A stretch of 64,000 nucleotides of DNA from JACVRW01 sp963811055 (GCA_963811055.1 CAWEPQ010000001.1:558001-622000); one strand, 5' to 3'. Shown: positions 16,565-25,219, counted from the first letter of the stretch. Program-made: numbers and translations. Notes: generated by a model from the letters alone, not told the origin.

Positions 16565-17718
16565 TGGAAGGGGAGATCCGCCTCGAGGAGCTGTGCAAGA
16601 AGTTCGACGACTACGTGGCGGTGGACGGCATCGACCTCGACATGCCGCCCGGAGAGTTCTTCACCCTGCTCGGTCCCTCCGGTTGCGGGAAGACCACCAC
16701 GCTCCGGATGATCGCCGGCTTCGAGCGTCCTACCAGCGGGCGCATCCTGCTCGACGGGAACGACGTCGGGCAAACGCCGCCGCATCAGCGCAACGTCAAC
16801 ACGGTGTTCCAGAGCTACGCGCTGTTCCCGCACCTCGACGTGGCCAAGAACGTCGCGTTCGGGCTGAAGTACCACAAGCTCAGCAAGGAGGAGCGGGCCA
16901 AGCGGGTGGGCGAGGCGCTCGAGCTGGTCAGCATGTCGGAGTTCGCTCGGCGCAAGGCGGATCAGCTGTCAGGCGGGCAGCAACAGCGCGTCGCGCTCGC
17001 GCGCGCGCTCGTGCTGCGCCCGCGCGTGTTGCTGCTCGACGAGCCGCTTGGTGCGCTCGACGCCCAGCTGCGCAAGAACCTCCAGGTAGAGCTCAAGGCA
17101 CTCCAGGCCGAGCTCCAGATCTCGTTCATCTTCGTCACGCACGACCAGACCGAGGCGCTCACGATGAGCGACCGGGTGGCGGTGATGAACAAGGGCCGCG
17201 TGGAGCAGGCGGCCTCGCCGAAGGCGATCTACGAGGAGCCGGAGACGATCTTCGTGGCGGACTTCCTGGGTGTCTCCAACCTGCTCGAGGCAACCGCGAT
17301 GGGGCGGGATGGCGCGGCCTGCGCCGTCAAGGTCGGCGACCGTACGCTCCGCGCCCAGCATGGCGCCACCGACGCGCGCGGCGAGGTGAAGGTGATGATC
17401 CGGCCGGAGCGCATCGTGATCGAGCCCCACTCCAACACCGGCGACGAGCGGATGCCCGGCATCGTGGAGCGGTCGGTCTTCCTGGGTGGCGCCCACGAGG
17501 TGCACATCCGCGTGCTCGGCGGCGAGCTGCTCAAGGCGATGGTTCCCAACGACGGCGTGATCTCGCCGGCCGTCCTGGAGTCGGGCGCGGCGGTGTGCCT
17601 CCATCTTCCGGCCGACGCGTTGCGCGTGCTCACGGCCAACGAGCCGGCCGACGAGGCGGATGCGGAGGGGGAGGTGGAGCAGGCGGACGCCCCCGCCACG
17701 GCTCCGCCGCCGGTCTGA
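16564..17718 (+). CDS. potA: Polyamine-type ABC transporter ATP-binding protein
   Basis: The ATPase of the importer, 384 residues. Walker A is GPSGCGKTT, the Q-loop lies in NVNTVFQSYALFPHLDVAKN, the signature is LSGGQQQR, Walker B is VLLLDEPLGALD and the switch His is in FVTHDQTEAL. The C-terminal TOBE domain (about 280-360) is normal for PotA/CysA-type ATPases and is followed by an acidic Ala/Pro tail unlike E. coli PotA. It closes the potDBCA operon; the glutamine amidotransferase starts four bases after its stop. Confidence 0.94.
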   Translation: MEGEIRLEELCKKFDDYVAVDGIDLDMPPGEFFTLLGPSGCGKTTTLRMIAGFERPTSGRILLDGNDVGQTPPHQRNVNTVFQSYALFPHLDVAKNVAFGLKYHKLSKEERAKRVGEALELVSMSEFARRKADQLSGGQQQRVALARALVLRPRVLLLDEPLGALDAQLRKNLQVELKALQAELQISFIFVTHDQTEALTMSDRVAVMNKGRVEQAASPKAIYEEPETIFVADFLGVSNLLEATAMGRDGAACAVKVGDRTLRAQHGATDARGEVKVMIRPERIVIEPHSNTGDERMPGIVERSVFLGGAHEVHIRVLGGELLKAMVPNDGVISPAVLESGAAVCLHLPADALRVLTANEPADEADAEGEVEQADAPATAPPPV

Positions 17719-17722
17719 CCCC

Positions 17723-18556
17723 ATGTGCCGATGGATGGCGTACTTCGGGAACGCGATCCGGATCGAGGCGCTCCTGTACGAAACGGAAAACTCGCTCGTC
17801 GAACAGAGTCGCCGGGACCGGCTCGCCGGCGGCTATCCCAACGCCGACGGCTTCGGCCTCGGTTGGTACGGCAACCGGGACACGCCGGGCCTGTACCGCA
17901 GCACCTCGCCGGCGTGGGGCGATCGCAATCTGCGTGATCTGGCGGGCCAGATCGAGTCGCGCCTGTTCCTGGCCCATATCCGGGCGGCCACCGGTACGCC
18001 CATCGAGGAGACCAATTGCCATCCGTTTCGCCACGGTCACTGGCTGTTCGTCCACAACGGGTTCATCGACGAGTACTTCCGGCTTCGCCGCGAGCTTCTG
18101 CTCGCGGTGGACCCGAGCCTCTTCACCGGCATCAAGGGGACGACGGACTCCGAGCTGATGTTCCATCTCGCGCTGACCTTCGGCCTCGACGACGAGCCGT
18201 TGCCGGCGCTCGAGCGCATGGCCGGTTTCGTCGAGGACGTGGGTCGCCGTCACGGCGTGGCCCAACCACTGCAGATGACCGTCGGGCTGAGTGACGGCGA
18301 GCGCCTGTACGCCGCGCGATACGCAAGCGGCCCGGTGGTCAACTCCCTGTTCGTGAGCGCCGACGCGAGTGCCGTCCGCGCGCTCTATCCCGAGAACGAG
18401 CGGTTCCGGGAGCTCGGCGACGAGGCGCGCGCAATCGTGTCGGAGCCACTCGGAGACCTGCCGGGCGTCTGGCAGGAGGTGCCGGTCGGCACCGCGCTCA
18501 TCGTCCAGCCCGGCGAGGACGAGCAGGTGGAGTTCTCGCCGCGACCGCCGGACTGA
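17723..18556 (+). CDS. Class II glutamine amidotransferase (YafJ/EgtC-like)
   Basis: An N-terminal-nucleophile amidohydrolase of 277 residues. The start MCRWMAYFG puts Cys2 at the N-terminus after Met removal, as needed for catalysis. NADGFGLGWYGNRD, HIRAATGTPIEETNCHPF and the oxyanion segment HNGFIDEYFRLRREL are family motifs. It lacks a synthetase domain, so either it works with an unknown partner or acts as a gamma-glutamyl hydrolase, as EgtC does. Because it follows potA by four bases and gamma-glutamylated polyamines are known catabolic intermediates, hydrolysis of a gamma-glutamyl amine is a reasonable guess, not shown. Confidence 0.88.
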   Translation: MCRWMAYFGNAIRIEALLYETENSLVEQSRRDRLAGGYPNADGFGLGWYGNRDTPGLYRSTSPAWGDRNLRDLAGQIESRLFLAHIRAATGTPIEETNCHPFRHGHWLFVHNGFIDEYFRLRRELLLAVDPSLFTGIKGTTDSELMFHLALTFGLDDEPLPALERMAGFVEDVGRRHGVAQPLQMTVGLSDGERLYAARYASGPVVNSLFVSADASAVRALYPENERFRELGDEARAIVSEPLGDLPGVWQEVPVGTALIVQPGEDEQVEFSPRPPD

Positions 18557-18558
18557 GC

Positions 18559-18919
18559 GTGTCGCAGAGCCCGGAGCTGGCGCGGCTGGCCGACATCTAC
18601 GACGCCTTCGTGGCGGGGCGCCTCGAATGCATCCCCGTGTACTTCCATCCGCGCGGCTGCTACCGGCCGAGCGGCGTGTTCCCGGGGATGCTCGACCGCT
18701 ACGTCGGCCACGAGGAAATAGCGGAGTTCTGGCACGCGGCCACCGAGCCCTGGGAGTCGCTGCAGATCGAGATCGGGCAGACGATGGTCCGCGGCGAGGA
18801 TGTGGTGGCCCAGATCTGGCTGACCGGGCGTGGGCGCCAGAGCCAGGTCGAGGTGAAGGGGGTCGAGGCCGGCGTTTCCCACCTGGGATCTCGCGGTCGC
18901 CGCGCTCCCCCGCGACTAG
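18559..18919 (+). pseudogene. SnoaL-like gene broken by internal deletion/frameshift
   Basis: A GTG start two bases after the amidotransferase stop opens an NTF2-fold protein: LARLADIYDAFVAGRLECIP, then GHEEIAEFWHAATEPWESL and VVAQIWLTGRGRQSQVEV. At about 18865 homology stops, and in another frame the expected family ending reappears as PAFPTWDLAVAALPRD with a stop at 18917-18919. The link segment of roughly 25 residues is missing. The original frame instead runs on to 19305 antisense to the next gene, which is not a plausible coding end. Confidence 0.6.
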
Positions 18920-19308
18920 GCGTCTTCGGGCAACCCGGCGGCCTCGAGGGCCTCGGCCTTGTTGCGGAAGGCCTGTTCGCGCACCACCCGGTCGTCCTTG
19001 AAGGTGAACACGAACGCGAACTGCTCATCCACAGAGATCTGGCTGGTGAGACCGGAGCCCACTGCCTGAGCCACAGCCACCACCTTGTCTCCGGAGTCGA
19101 TCAGCTCCACGGGCACCACGTCGTAGCCGGACATGGTCTTCTGGTTCTCCTCGTAGATCAGGCGGATGGCCTCGTTGCCGTGGTGCGTCCCGAGCAGAAG
19201 CGTCTCGAACACCGCGTCCGGGTGGTAGACCTCGACCAGGGCATCCACGTCGCCGCGGTTGTGCGCGTCAAAGCCCGCCCTGATCCTGTCCACGTTCTCG
19301 CGTGACAT
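18916..19308 (-). CDS. SnoaL-like / NTF2-fold protein
   Basis: A complete 130-residue SnoaL-like protein: MSRENVDRIRAGFDAHNRGD, VEVYHPDAVFETLLLGTHHG, the FAFVFTFKDDRVVREQAFRN strand pair and an EALEAAGLPEDA end, the standard layout of this family. The ATG at 19308 is chosen since the family starts there; the frame is open to 19347. It is convergent with the broken SnoaL copy and divergent from the HD/LuxR regulator, 56 bases away. Substrate unknown. Confidence 0.86.
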   Translation of the reverse strand: MSRENVDRIRAGFDAHNRGDVDALVEVYHPDAVFETLLLGTHHGNEAIRLIYEENQKTMSGYDVVPVELIDSGDKVVAVAQAVGSGLTSQISVDEQFAFVFTFKDDRVVREQAFRNKAEALEAAGLPEDA

Positions 19309-19364
19309 CTGCGGGCGAGTATCGCCGAAGCATCGGTGCGCATGCAATCCGTTAGGGTCGCGCG

Positions 19365-20957
19365 GTGATGCCCGATGGCCCCGGTGCAGTCGCCCCAGCG
19401 CCCCCTTCGGGGACGCGCCCGATTCGGGCCGCCGAGGTGGTCGGTGTGCTGTCGCTCGCCACCGATCTCGGCACAGGGCAGCCGCTCGAGCACGCGCTGC
19501 GAACAGCCGTGCTTGCGGTCCGCCTGGGCGAGCTGGCCGGCGCCTCGGCGCAGGAGCTCGTGGACACGTACTACCTCGCGCTCCTCCATGCCTCCGGATG
19601 CACGTCGAACGGGCACGAGGCGGCGCAGCTCTTCGGCGACGACATCGCGCACAGGGCCGCGTTCTTCCTGGTGGACCCGGCCAACCCGGCGGAGGTGCTT
19701 GCGTTCTACCGGGCGTACGTCGGGACCGGCCGCCCCCCGGAGGTCCGCGCCGCGATGGTCGAACAAGTGCTCGCCGACGGGGGCGTGAGGGCCCGTGAGG
19801 GGTTCGCTCAGATGTGCGAGGTGGCCCAACGGTTCGCGGGGTGGCTGGAACTCGGCGAAGGCATCGAGGCAGCGCTCGAATACGTCTTCGCGCGCTGGGA
19901 CGGGCTCGGGTTCCCGGACGTTCGCGGCGACGCGATCCCGTTGCCGATGCGTCTGCTGCACGTGGCGAGGGACGTGTCGCTCTTCCTCTCCGCGTCGGGA
20001 CCGGAGGAGGCGATGGCCGTCGTCGAGCGGCGATCGGGTGCCGCGTACGACCCTCGGCTCGCCGACCTGGCCACGCGGAACTTCAGAGGCCTCCTCGCGG
20101 AGCTGGACGAGGCGCGGATCTGGCAACAGGCGCTCGAGGTCGAGCCATTCCCGCAGATCTGGATGACGGGCGACCGGGTGGATGCCGCGTTCATGGCGAT
20201 CGCCACCCTCACCGGTCTCAAGTCGCCGTGGCTTCGCGAGCACCCGACGGGTGTGGCAGAGCTCGCCGAGGCCGCCGCCTGGCGGACCGGGCTGCCGCCG
20301 GCCTCCGTGACACTCCTACGGCGCGCCGCGCTGGCGCACGACCTCGGCCGGGTGGGCGTGTCGAATGCGATCTGGGAGAAGCCGGGGCCACTCGGATTCG
20401 GGGAATGGGAGCGGGTGCGGCTCCATCCTCACTTCACCGAGCGCGCCTTCGCCCAGTCCTCCGACCTCGCTCCGATAGGGAAGCTGGCCGGCGCGAACCA
20501 CGAACGCCTCGACGGCTCCGGCTACCACCGCGGTACGCGCGGGCCGGCGCTCGATCAGGCGGCTCGCATCCTCGCCGCCGCCGACTGCTACGGGGCCATG
20601 CGCGAAGAGCGTCCGTACAGGCCGGCTCTCGATGCCGCGGAGGCTGAGGCCGAGCTGATGCGTGACGCCGAGGAGGGGCGGCTCGACCCGGACGCGGTCG
20701 ACGCCGTGCTCGGCGCCGCCGGCCACCGCGTGCGGGACCGGCCCCGGGTCCTGCCCGCCGGGCTGACCGAGCGCGAGCTGGAGGTGCTCCTCGTGCTCGT
20801 GCGCGGCGAGTCCAACCAGGGGATCGCCGAGGGTCTCGGCATCTCGCCGAAGACCGTCGGGCACCACGTTCAGCACGTCTACCAGAAGGCCGGCGTCCGC
20901 AGCCGGGCCGCCGCGACGGTCTGGGCCTACGAGCAGGGCCTCGTGGGCACCGCATAG
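19365..20957 (+). CDS. HD-domain phosphohydrolase fused to a LuxR DNA-binding domain
   Basis: A 530-residue fusion. Residues 20-250 form two helical HD-like segments (ALRTAVLAVRLGELAG, VFARWDGLGFPDVRGD). Residues 300-440 are an HD domain with AHDLGRVGVSNAIWEKPGPL and NHERLDGSGYHRGTRG; in HD-GYP phosphodiesterases the last motif would read DGSGYPRG, so the proline is a His. Residues 460-530 are a LuxR helix-turn-helix: LTERELEVLLVLVRGESNQG then ISPKTVGHHVQHVYQKAGV. The fusion suggests a transcription factor that senses or cleaves a small molecule. GTG 19365 or ATG 19368 is the start. Known relatives are annotated HD domain/LuxR regulators without a defined ligand. Confidence 0.87.
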   Translation: MMPDGPGAVAPAPPSGTRPIRAAEVVGVLSLATDLGTGQPLEHALRTAVLAVRLGELAGASAQELVDTYYLALLHASGCTSNGHEAAQLFGDDIAHRAAFFLVDPANPAEVLAFYRAYVGTGRPPEVRAAMVEQVLADGGVRAREGFAQMCEVAQRFAGWLELGEGIEAALEYVFARWDGLGFPDVRGDAIPLPMRLLHVARDVSLFLSASGPEEAMAVVERRSGAAYDPRLADLATRNFRGLLAELDEARIWQQALEVEPFPQIWMTGDRVDAAFMAIATLTGLKSPWLREHPTGVAELAEAAAWRTGLPPASVTLLRRAALAHDLGRVGVSNAIWEKPGPLGFGEWERVRLHPHFTERAFAQSSDLAPIGKLAGANHERLDGSGYHRGTRGPALDQAARILAAADCYGAMREERPYRPALDAAEAEAELMRDAEEGRLDPDAVDAVLGAAGHRVRDRPRVLPAGLTERELEVLLVLVRGESNQGIAEGLGISPKTVGHHVQHVYQKAGVRSRAAATVWAYEQGLVGTA

Positions 20958-21049
20958 GGCGTTCGCCCGATGCGCCGGGCAGCTCCCGGCCGTACGGTCG
21001 CCTCTCCATCGGTGTCGACTGGCGGCGCCGAGAGCCGGAGAGGAGTCAG

Positions 21050-21322
21050 GTGATCCTGGCAACCACACAGGTAGAGGACTACGACCGCTTCCTGGAGATC
21101 TTCTCGACCAAGGGCGCCGAGAAGCGCAAGGAGCACGGTTCCAAGGGCGCGACCGTCTTCCGCGATCCCAACGAGGACGACCGCGTCTGGGTGCTGTTCG
21201 ACTGGGACGCCGAGGGCTGGCAGAGCTTCGTCTCCGACCCCGAGGTCCCGCCGATCCTGCAGGAGGCCGGCCACAAGGGCAAGCCCCAGTCAGCGGGCCT
21301 CGGCGGACAGTACGACTCCTAG
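21050..21322 (+). CDS. Small dimeric alpha/beta-barrel-like protein, unknown function
   Basis: A 90-residue protein that I do not assign to a named family with certainty. It reads ATTQVEDYDRFLEIFSTKGA, a charged SKGATVFRDPNEDDRVWVLF strand pair and WQSFVSDPEVPPILQEAG, a pattern like antibiotic-biosynthesis-monooxygenase or EthD-type dimeric barrels. GGAGAGGAG precedes the GTG start closely. It lies ten bases before the binding protein gene, so the two are probably co-transcribed. Confidence 0.75.
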   Translation: MILATTQVEDYDRFLEIFSTKGAEKRKEHGSKGATVFRDPNEDDRVWVLFDWDAEGWQSFVSDPEVPPILQEAGHKGKPQSAGLGGQYDS

Positions 21323-21332
21323 GAGGGATCGC

Positions 21333-22445
21333 ATGGAATCAGCCGGACCAATCAAGGTGGGCGTGATCACCGACCAGACGGGCCCCCTGTCGTTCATGGG
21401 GATCGCCAACGCGAACGTGGCCAAGATGGTCATCGATGACATCAACACCGGCGGCGGGCTGCTGGGACGGCCCGTCGAGCTGTACCTCGAGGACAGCGAG
21501 ACCACCGACAGTGCCGCGGAGGCCGCGGCCACCAAGCTCGTCCAGCAGGATCGCGTGAACGTGATCTTCGGTGGCATCTACAGCTCCACGAGACAGGCCA
21601 TCAAGGGTCCGGCTGTGGTCGACGGGAAGACGCTGTACATCTACCCGGAGCAGTACGAGGGCCAGGAAAGCGACGCGCTCATCTTCTGCACCGGTCCGGT
21701 GCCGGCGCAGCAGATCGACCCTCTGATTCCCTGGCTGATGGAACGGACGGGTGCGAAGAAGTTCGCCCTCCCGTCGGCCGACTACATCTGGCCGCACGTG
21801 CTCAACGACGCCGTCCGTGAGGCCGTGACCGCCCGGGGTGGCGAGATAGTCGAGGAGGACTACTACCCCCTCGACCACATGGAGTACGGGGACACCGTGG
21901 ACAAGATCATGTCCAGCGGCGCGGAGGTGGTCTTCAACACGATCGTCCCGCCCGGGCTGACGCCGTTCCTCGAGGGGCTGTACGAGGCCGGCTTCACGAA
22001 GCGCGGCGGGCACATCGTCTGCACGTACTTCGACGAGAACTTCCTGAACCTCGTTCCAGCGGAGCAGGTGGAGGGTCTCTACAGCTGCCTCGACTACTAC
22101 CAGGATGCGGGCGACCGGTTCAGCGGTGAGCTGCTCGGCCGTTACAACGAGCTCTACCCGGGTAGCGCCCAGTTCACCGCGGGCAGCGCATGCTCAGGGA
22201 TGTACCGGGGGCTGAAGCTCTGGGAGGCGGCCGTGAACGAGGCGGGCACGCTGGACCAGGACGACGTGATCGGGGCACTGGACCACGCGAAGATCGCCGA
22301 CGGACCTGGCGGTCCGGCGGAGATGGTCCCCGGTCAGCACCACGTTCGGATGAACATGTACATCGCCCAGGCCAAGGACGGTCAATTCAACGTCGTCGAG
22401 GACCTGGGGGTCATCGATCCACAGGAAGCGACCGTCGCCGGCTAG
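21333..22445 (+). CDS. Type I periplasmic-binding-fold protein without signal peptide (amide/urea-binding-like)
   Basis: A 370-residue protein of the short-chain amide/urea binding group (UrtA/FmdD/AmiC). It starts IKVGVITDQTGPLSFMGIAN, continues DDINTGGGLLGRPVELYLED, VIFGGIYSSTRQAIKGPAVV and YPEQYEGQES, all typical. The ATG, preceded by AGGAGG, is only six residues before the first beta strand, so no export signal exists. No ABC permease or ATPase gene is near. A cytoplasmic ligand sensor like AmiC of Pseudomonas is therefore more likely than a transport role. Its stop codon overlaps that of the convergent lipoprotein gene (CTAG). Confidence 0.85.
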   Translation: MESAGPIKVGVITDQTGPLSFMGIANANVAKMVIDDINTGGGLLGRPVELYLEDSETTDSAAEAAATKLVQQDRVNVIFGGIYSSTRQAIKGPAVVDGKTLYIYPEQYEGQESDALIFCTGPVPAQQIDPLIPWLMERTGAKKFALPSADYIWPHVLNDAVREAVTARGGEIVEEDYYPLDHMEYGDTVDKIMSSGAEVVFNTIVPPGLTPFLEGLYEAGFTKRGGHIVCTYFDENFLNLVPAEQVEGLYSCLDYYQDAGDRFSGELLGRYNELYPGSAQFTAGSACSGMYRGLKLWEAAVNEAGTLDQDDVIGALDHAKIADGPGGPAEMVPGQHHVRMNMYIAQAKDGQFNVVEDLGVIDPQEATVAG

Positions 22446-23386
22446 CTGGTGGTGCCCACAGCCCCCGGGCCGGGACAGATCATGCTGTGGGTGCCGGAGC
22501 CCGCCGTGATGGGCGTGCTCGCCAAGGCGCCGCCGACGCTCCTCGTGATCGCCGCGCTCGCAGCCCCGGCGCCCGGCCGGGAGGTGTGACACGGGTCATT
22601 CTCATCGTGGATGGCGGTGCCACCCGAGATGCACGGGATCTGGCCGGCGAACACATCGGGGATGAACTTCATGTCGTCGAGGACCCAGACGTGAAGCATG
22701 TAGTAGTTCGAGAGGTTCACGTTCACGCCCTGCTGTGACGTGCAGCTGGCGTCGCTGACGTTGAACGCGATCATCTGCGCGTCGGACTTGCGGTGACAGA
22801 TCCAGGGGTGGTGGTGCCACCAGTCGATGTTGCCGCCGAAGCCCGTCGGCGGGAGGCCCGTGCTCGTGCGGACGTAGTAGTCGAAGCCCACGAGCTTGGC
22901 CGACGGGCCGTTCCCGTCGAACTGGAGCACGTCGGGCTTGGTCGGCTCGAACTTGTTGTCGAGCCCGATGCTGTCGAGGATCGGGTTCTGCCGGTTGAAG
23001 TTCGGGTCGTTGAGCATCGCCGGGGTGATACCGCCGCGCACGTGGTGCGTGCCCATGCCGGGCACGTACGGGGTCACTTCCCTCCAGCCGTCGGACTCGG
23101 CCGCGCCCTCGGTGGGCCACTGCTCGGCGAACTTCTTGGCCACGTCGAACTGGACCGACATCGTCAGGCAGTCGTCCCAGGCCAGCGGAGCCTTGTCGAC
23201 GTTCTGGTACCAGTCGACGGTGCCCACGGCGGGGCCGGCCGTGACCGGGATCTCCTCAGTCGACGTGCACCACCACGGCACGGAGCCGCCCGCCTGCTGG
23301 GCCTCGGCCGCCTCCTTGAAGTAGGCACATGAGGAGAACGTCAGGGAGAGCACGACCAGCAATCCGATGAACGGCAACCTTCTCAT
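22442..23386 (-). CDS. Exported lipoprotein with WWHHHPWIC motif, unknown function
   Basis: I do not recognise a named family. The 314-residue protein has a lipoprotein signal ending LSLTFSSC, then a Trp- and Cys-rich mature part: VPWWCTSTEEIPVTAGPAVG, a HHVRGG segment, GGNIDWWHHHPWICHRKSDA near residue 215 and PCISGGTAIHDENDPCH near 270. The His/Cys clusters suggest a bound metal or disulfides outside the cell. The long minus frame extends upstream, but the ATG at 23386 has AGGGGGAG six bases before it and starts the signal peptide. It is followed by an Ala/Gly-rich tail. Confidence 0.8.
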   Translation of the reverse strand: MRRLPFIGLLVVLSLTFSSCAYFKEAAEAQQAGGSVPWWCTSTEEIPVTAGPAVGTVDWYQNVDKAPLAWDDCLTMSVQFDVAKKFAEQWPTEGAAESDGWREVTPYVPGMGTHHVRGGITPAMLNDPNFNRQNPILDSIGLDNKFEPTKPDVLQFDGNGPSAKLVGFDYYVRTSTGLPPTGFGGNIDWWHHHPWICHRKSDAQMIAFNVSDASCTSQQGVNVNLSNYYMLHVWVLDDMKFIPDVFAGQIPCISGGTAIHDENDPCHTSRPGAGAASAAITRSVGGALASTPITAGSGTHSMICPGPGAVGTTS

Positions 23387-23435
23387 GTGTTCTCCCCCTG
23401 AGTTTTGATGGCGGCGCGACGCTAACAGACCTGGG

Positions 23436-24083
23436 TCATGCAGGCCAGCCGTCGAGTTCTCGAAGGGGGGCCAGCAGCTCCTCGTCGGCCGCGCGGTCGC
23501 GCATGCCCGTGTTGTTCTCGATCGACTTGCGAAGTTCCTCCAGCGCCAGCGCCTCCTGGCCCAGCTGGGCGTGACAGCAGGCGAGCCTGAACTGCACGAT
23601 CGCGGTGTCGCGGTGCTCGCCCGCCTCGCGCTCCAGCGTGTCGGCGGCGGCGGCCCAGTCACCGTTGCGCATCGACTCCTGCGCGAGATAGATCGGCTCC
23701 CAGGGCAGCGGGCGGTAGGCCCTGTCCGGCCAGCCTCCCACCGCCAGCACCACCGTGCCGTCCTCGAGGGCGGTGGCGCCGCGCCGGACATCGGGCCGCG
23801 GCAGGAAGACCACCGTCCCGTGCGGTGCGTCGAACTCCTCGTCGCCGGCCACGAACCGTGCGCGTCCCGCGATTACCACGTAGAGCTCCTCCTGCCCCGG
23901 CGACTCCACGTGATCCTCGATCACGACGTCTCCCTCTCGCCCGGCGCGGTACGCATTCGTGCCGAAGGCCCGGACCCCGAGCCTCCGCCGTACCGGTACC
24001 CACTCGAGGGCGCCCCCGGAGACGGACACGGACTCGTCGTCGAGGATGGACAGCACGTGGACGTCGGCGTTGCCGGGAGCCAT
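23436..24083 (-). CDS. Cupin-domain protein with C-terminal TPR-like helices
   Basis: A 215-residue protein. The cupin core spans about residues 45-120: EDHVESPGQEELYVVIAGRA, then FDAPHGTVVFLPRPDVRRGA. The second half (WAAAADTLEREAGEHRDTAI, FRLACCHAQLGQEALALEEL) looks like a TPR helix pair. This pairing of a cupin with TPR-like helices is seen in small actinobacterial proteins of unknown function. It is divergent from the phosphotransferase gene across 57 bases. Confidence 0.82.
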   Translation of the reverse strand: MAPGNADVHVLSILDDESVSVSGGALEWVPVRRRLGVRAFGTNAYRAGREGDVVIEDHVESPGQEELYVVIAGRARFVAGDEEFDAPHGTVVFLPRPDVRRGATALEDGTVVLAVGGWPDRAYRPLPWEPIYLAQESMRNGDWAAAADTLEREAGEHRDTAIVQFRLACCHAQLGQEALALEELRKSIENNTGMRDRAADEELLAPLRELDGWPA

Positions 24084-24140
24084 GGGCGGATCCTTTCCCA
24101 CGCCCCGGACATGCCCGCCCCGCTGCCGGGATACTGCGCC

Positions 24141-25154
24141 ATGCTCTCCCGCCGTCAACAGGTCGCGCGCCTGCGACGGCTTGCCGCCGCGGCCGTCGAT
24201 TGCTACCCCCTCGTCGATCCGCGGCTGCGCTTCATCGCCCACGGGGAGAACACCACGTTCAGGATCGACGCCGGGGTGGCCGGCCGGCGCGAGCGGTACC
24301 TGCTCCGCGTGCATCGCCCTGCACGACACGGACGCGACGTCGACCCGGTGGCCGCCGTCCGGTCGGAGCTGCGCTGGCTGACGGCCCTGCGAGCCGACAC
24401 CGGCCTGCAGGTGCCCGAGCCCCTGGTGACCGGCGACGGTGAGCTGACCGCCACCGTCTCGTCCGCGGGCGTGACCGGGCCGCGCACCTGCTCCGTGCTC
24501 CGCTGGATGGACGGGAGGATCCACACCGGGGCGCCGCGCCCCGTGCACCTGCACCGGCTCGGCGGCGCCATGGCGAGGCTTCACGACCATGCCGACGGCT
24601 GGCGGCCCCCTGACGACTTCGTCCGGATCCGCTGGAACTGGGACGCGTTCTTCGGCGGCACCCTGGAGTACGGAGGCGTCAACGCGCTGGACTGCTGGGA
24701 CCTCGTGCCGGACGATCTGCGGACACGGTTCGGGCAGGCGGCCTCCGCGGTCGAGCGCGCGATGGCGGAGCTCGGCCAAGGGCCCGAGGCGTTCGGCCTC
24801 ATCCACGCCGACCTCCATCTCGACAACGCGCTCTTCCTGCGGGGTGACGTGCGGCTCATCGACTTCGACGACTGCGGCCACGGCTACCGGCTCTACGACA
24901 TCGCCGTGGCGCTGTGGGAGCTGCGACACCGCCCGGACTACGAGCCGTTCCGTGCCGCCCTCGTGGCGGGGTACACCCGGCACCGGCCGCTGGCGGACGG
25001 GCAGCTGGCCCATCTCGATGCCTTCATCGCCGCCCGCGAGGTCGCGTTCGCGCTGTGGTTCGCCGGGACCGCTGAGGTCAACCCGGACTTCCGCGAGCAG
25101 CTGGACGGCGTGTTGGCGGAGACGGCCAGATCACTGGGCACTCTGCTCAGGTAG
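24141..25154 (+). CDS. Aminoglycoside phosphotransferase-family kinase
   Basis: A 337-residue APH/choline-kinase-fold enzyme that would phosphorylate a small hydroxylated compound with ATP. The N-lobe shows NTTFRIDAGVAGRRERYLLR, the catalytic loop is FGLIHADLHLDNALF (HxDxxxxN) near residue 217 and the metal motif is LIDFDDCGHGYRLYDIA. Similarity is to the Srk/stress-response kinase and homoserine kinase-like branch as much as to resistance enzymes; no resistance role is implied. ATG 24141 is used, and upstream in-frame starts are possible. Confidence 0.87.
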   Translation: MLSRRQQVARLRRLAAAAVDCYPLVDPRLRFIAHGENTTFRIDAGVAGRRERYLLRVHRPARHGRDVDPVAAVRSELRWLTALRADTGLQVPEPLVTGDGELTATVSSAGVTGPRTCSVLRWMDGRIHTGAPRPVHLHRLGGAMARLHDHADGWRPPDDFVRIRWNWDAFFGGTLEYGGVNALDCWDLVPDDLRTRFGQAASAVERAMAELGQGPEAFGLIHADLHLDNALFLRGDVRLIDFDDCGHGYRLYDIAVALWELRHRPDYEPFRAALVAGYTRHRPLADGQLAHLDAFIAAREVAFALWFAGTAEVNPDFREQLDGVLAETARSLGTLLR

Positions 25155-25219
25155 ATCCGTTTGTCGATCTCGTCGCTTCCCGTTCGTCGTAGAAGCGACC
25201 AACCGAACAGGAGGACGAA

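Noticed and set aside
19365..20957. HD/LuxR protein as the c-di-GMP phosphodiesterase that controls the riboswitch
   Set aside because: The GYP motif is altered and the genes are 22 kb apart; no direct link can be shown.
24141..25154. Aminoglycoside resistance gene
   Set aside because: The fold is shared by many small-molecule kinases, and no resistance-specific residues or mobile context are visible.
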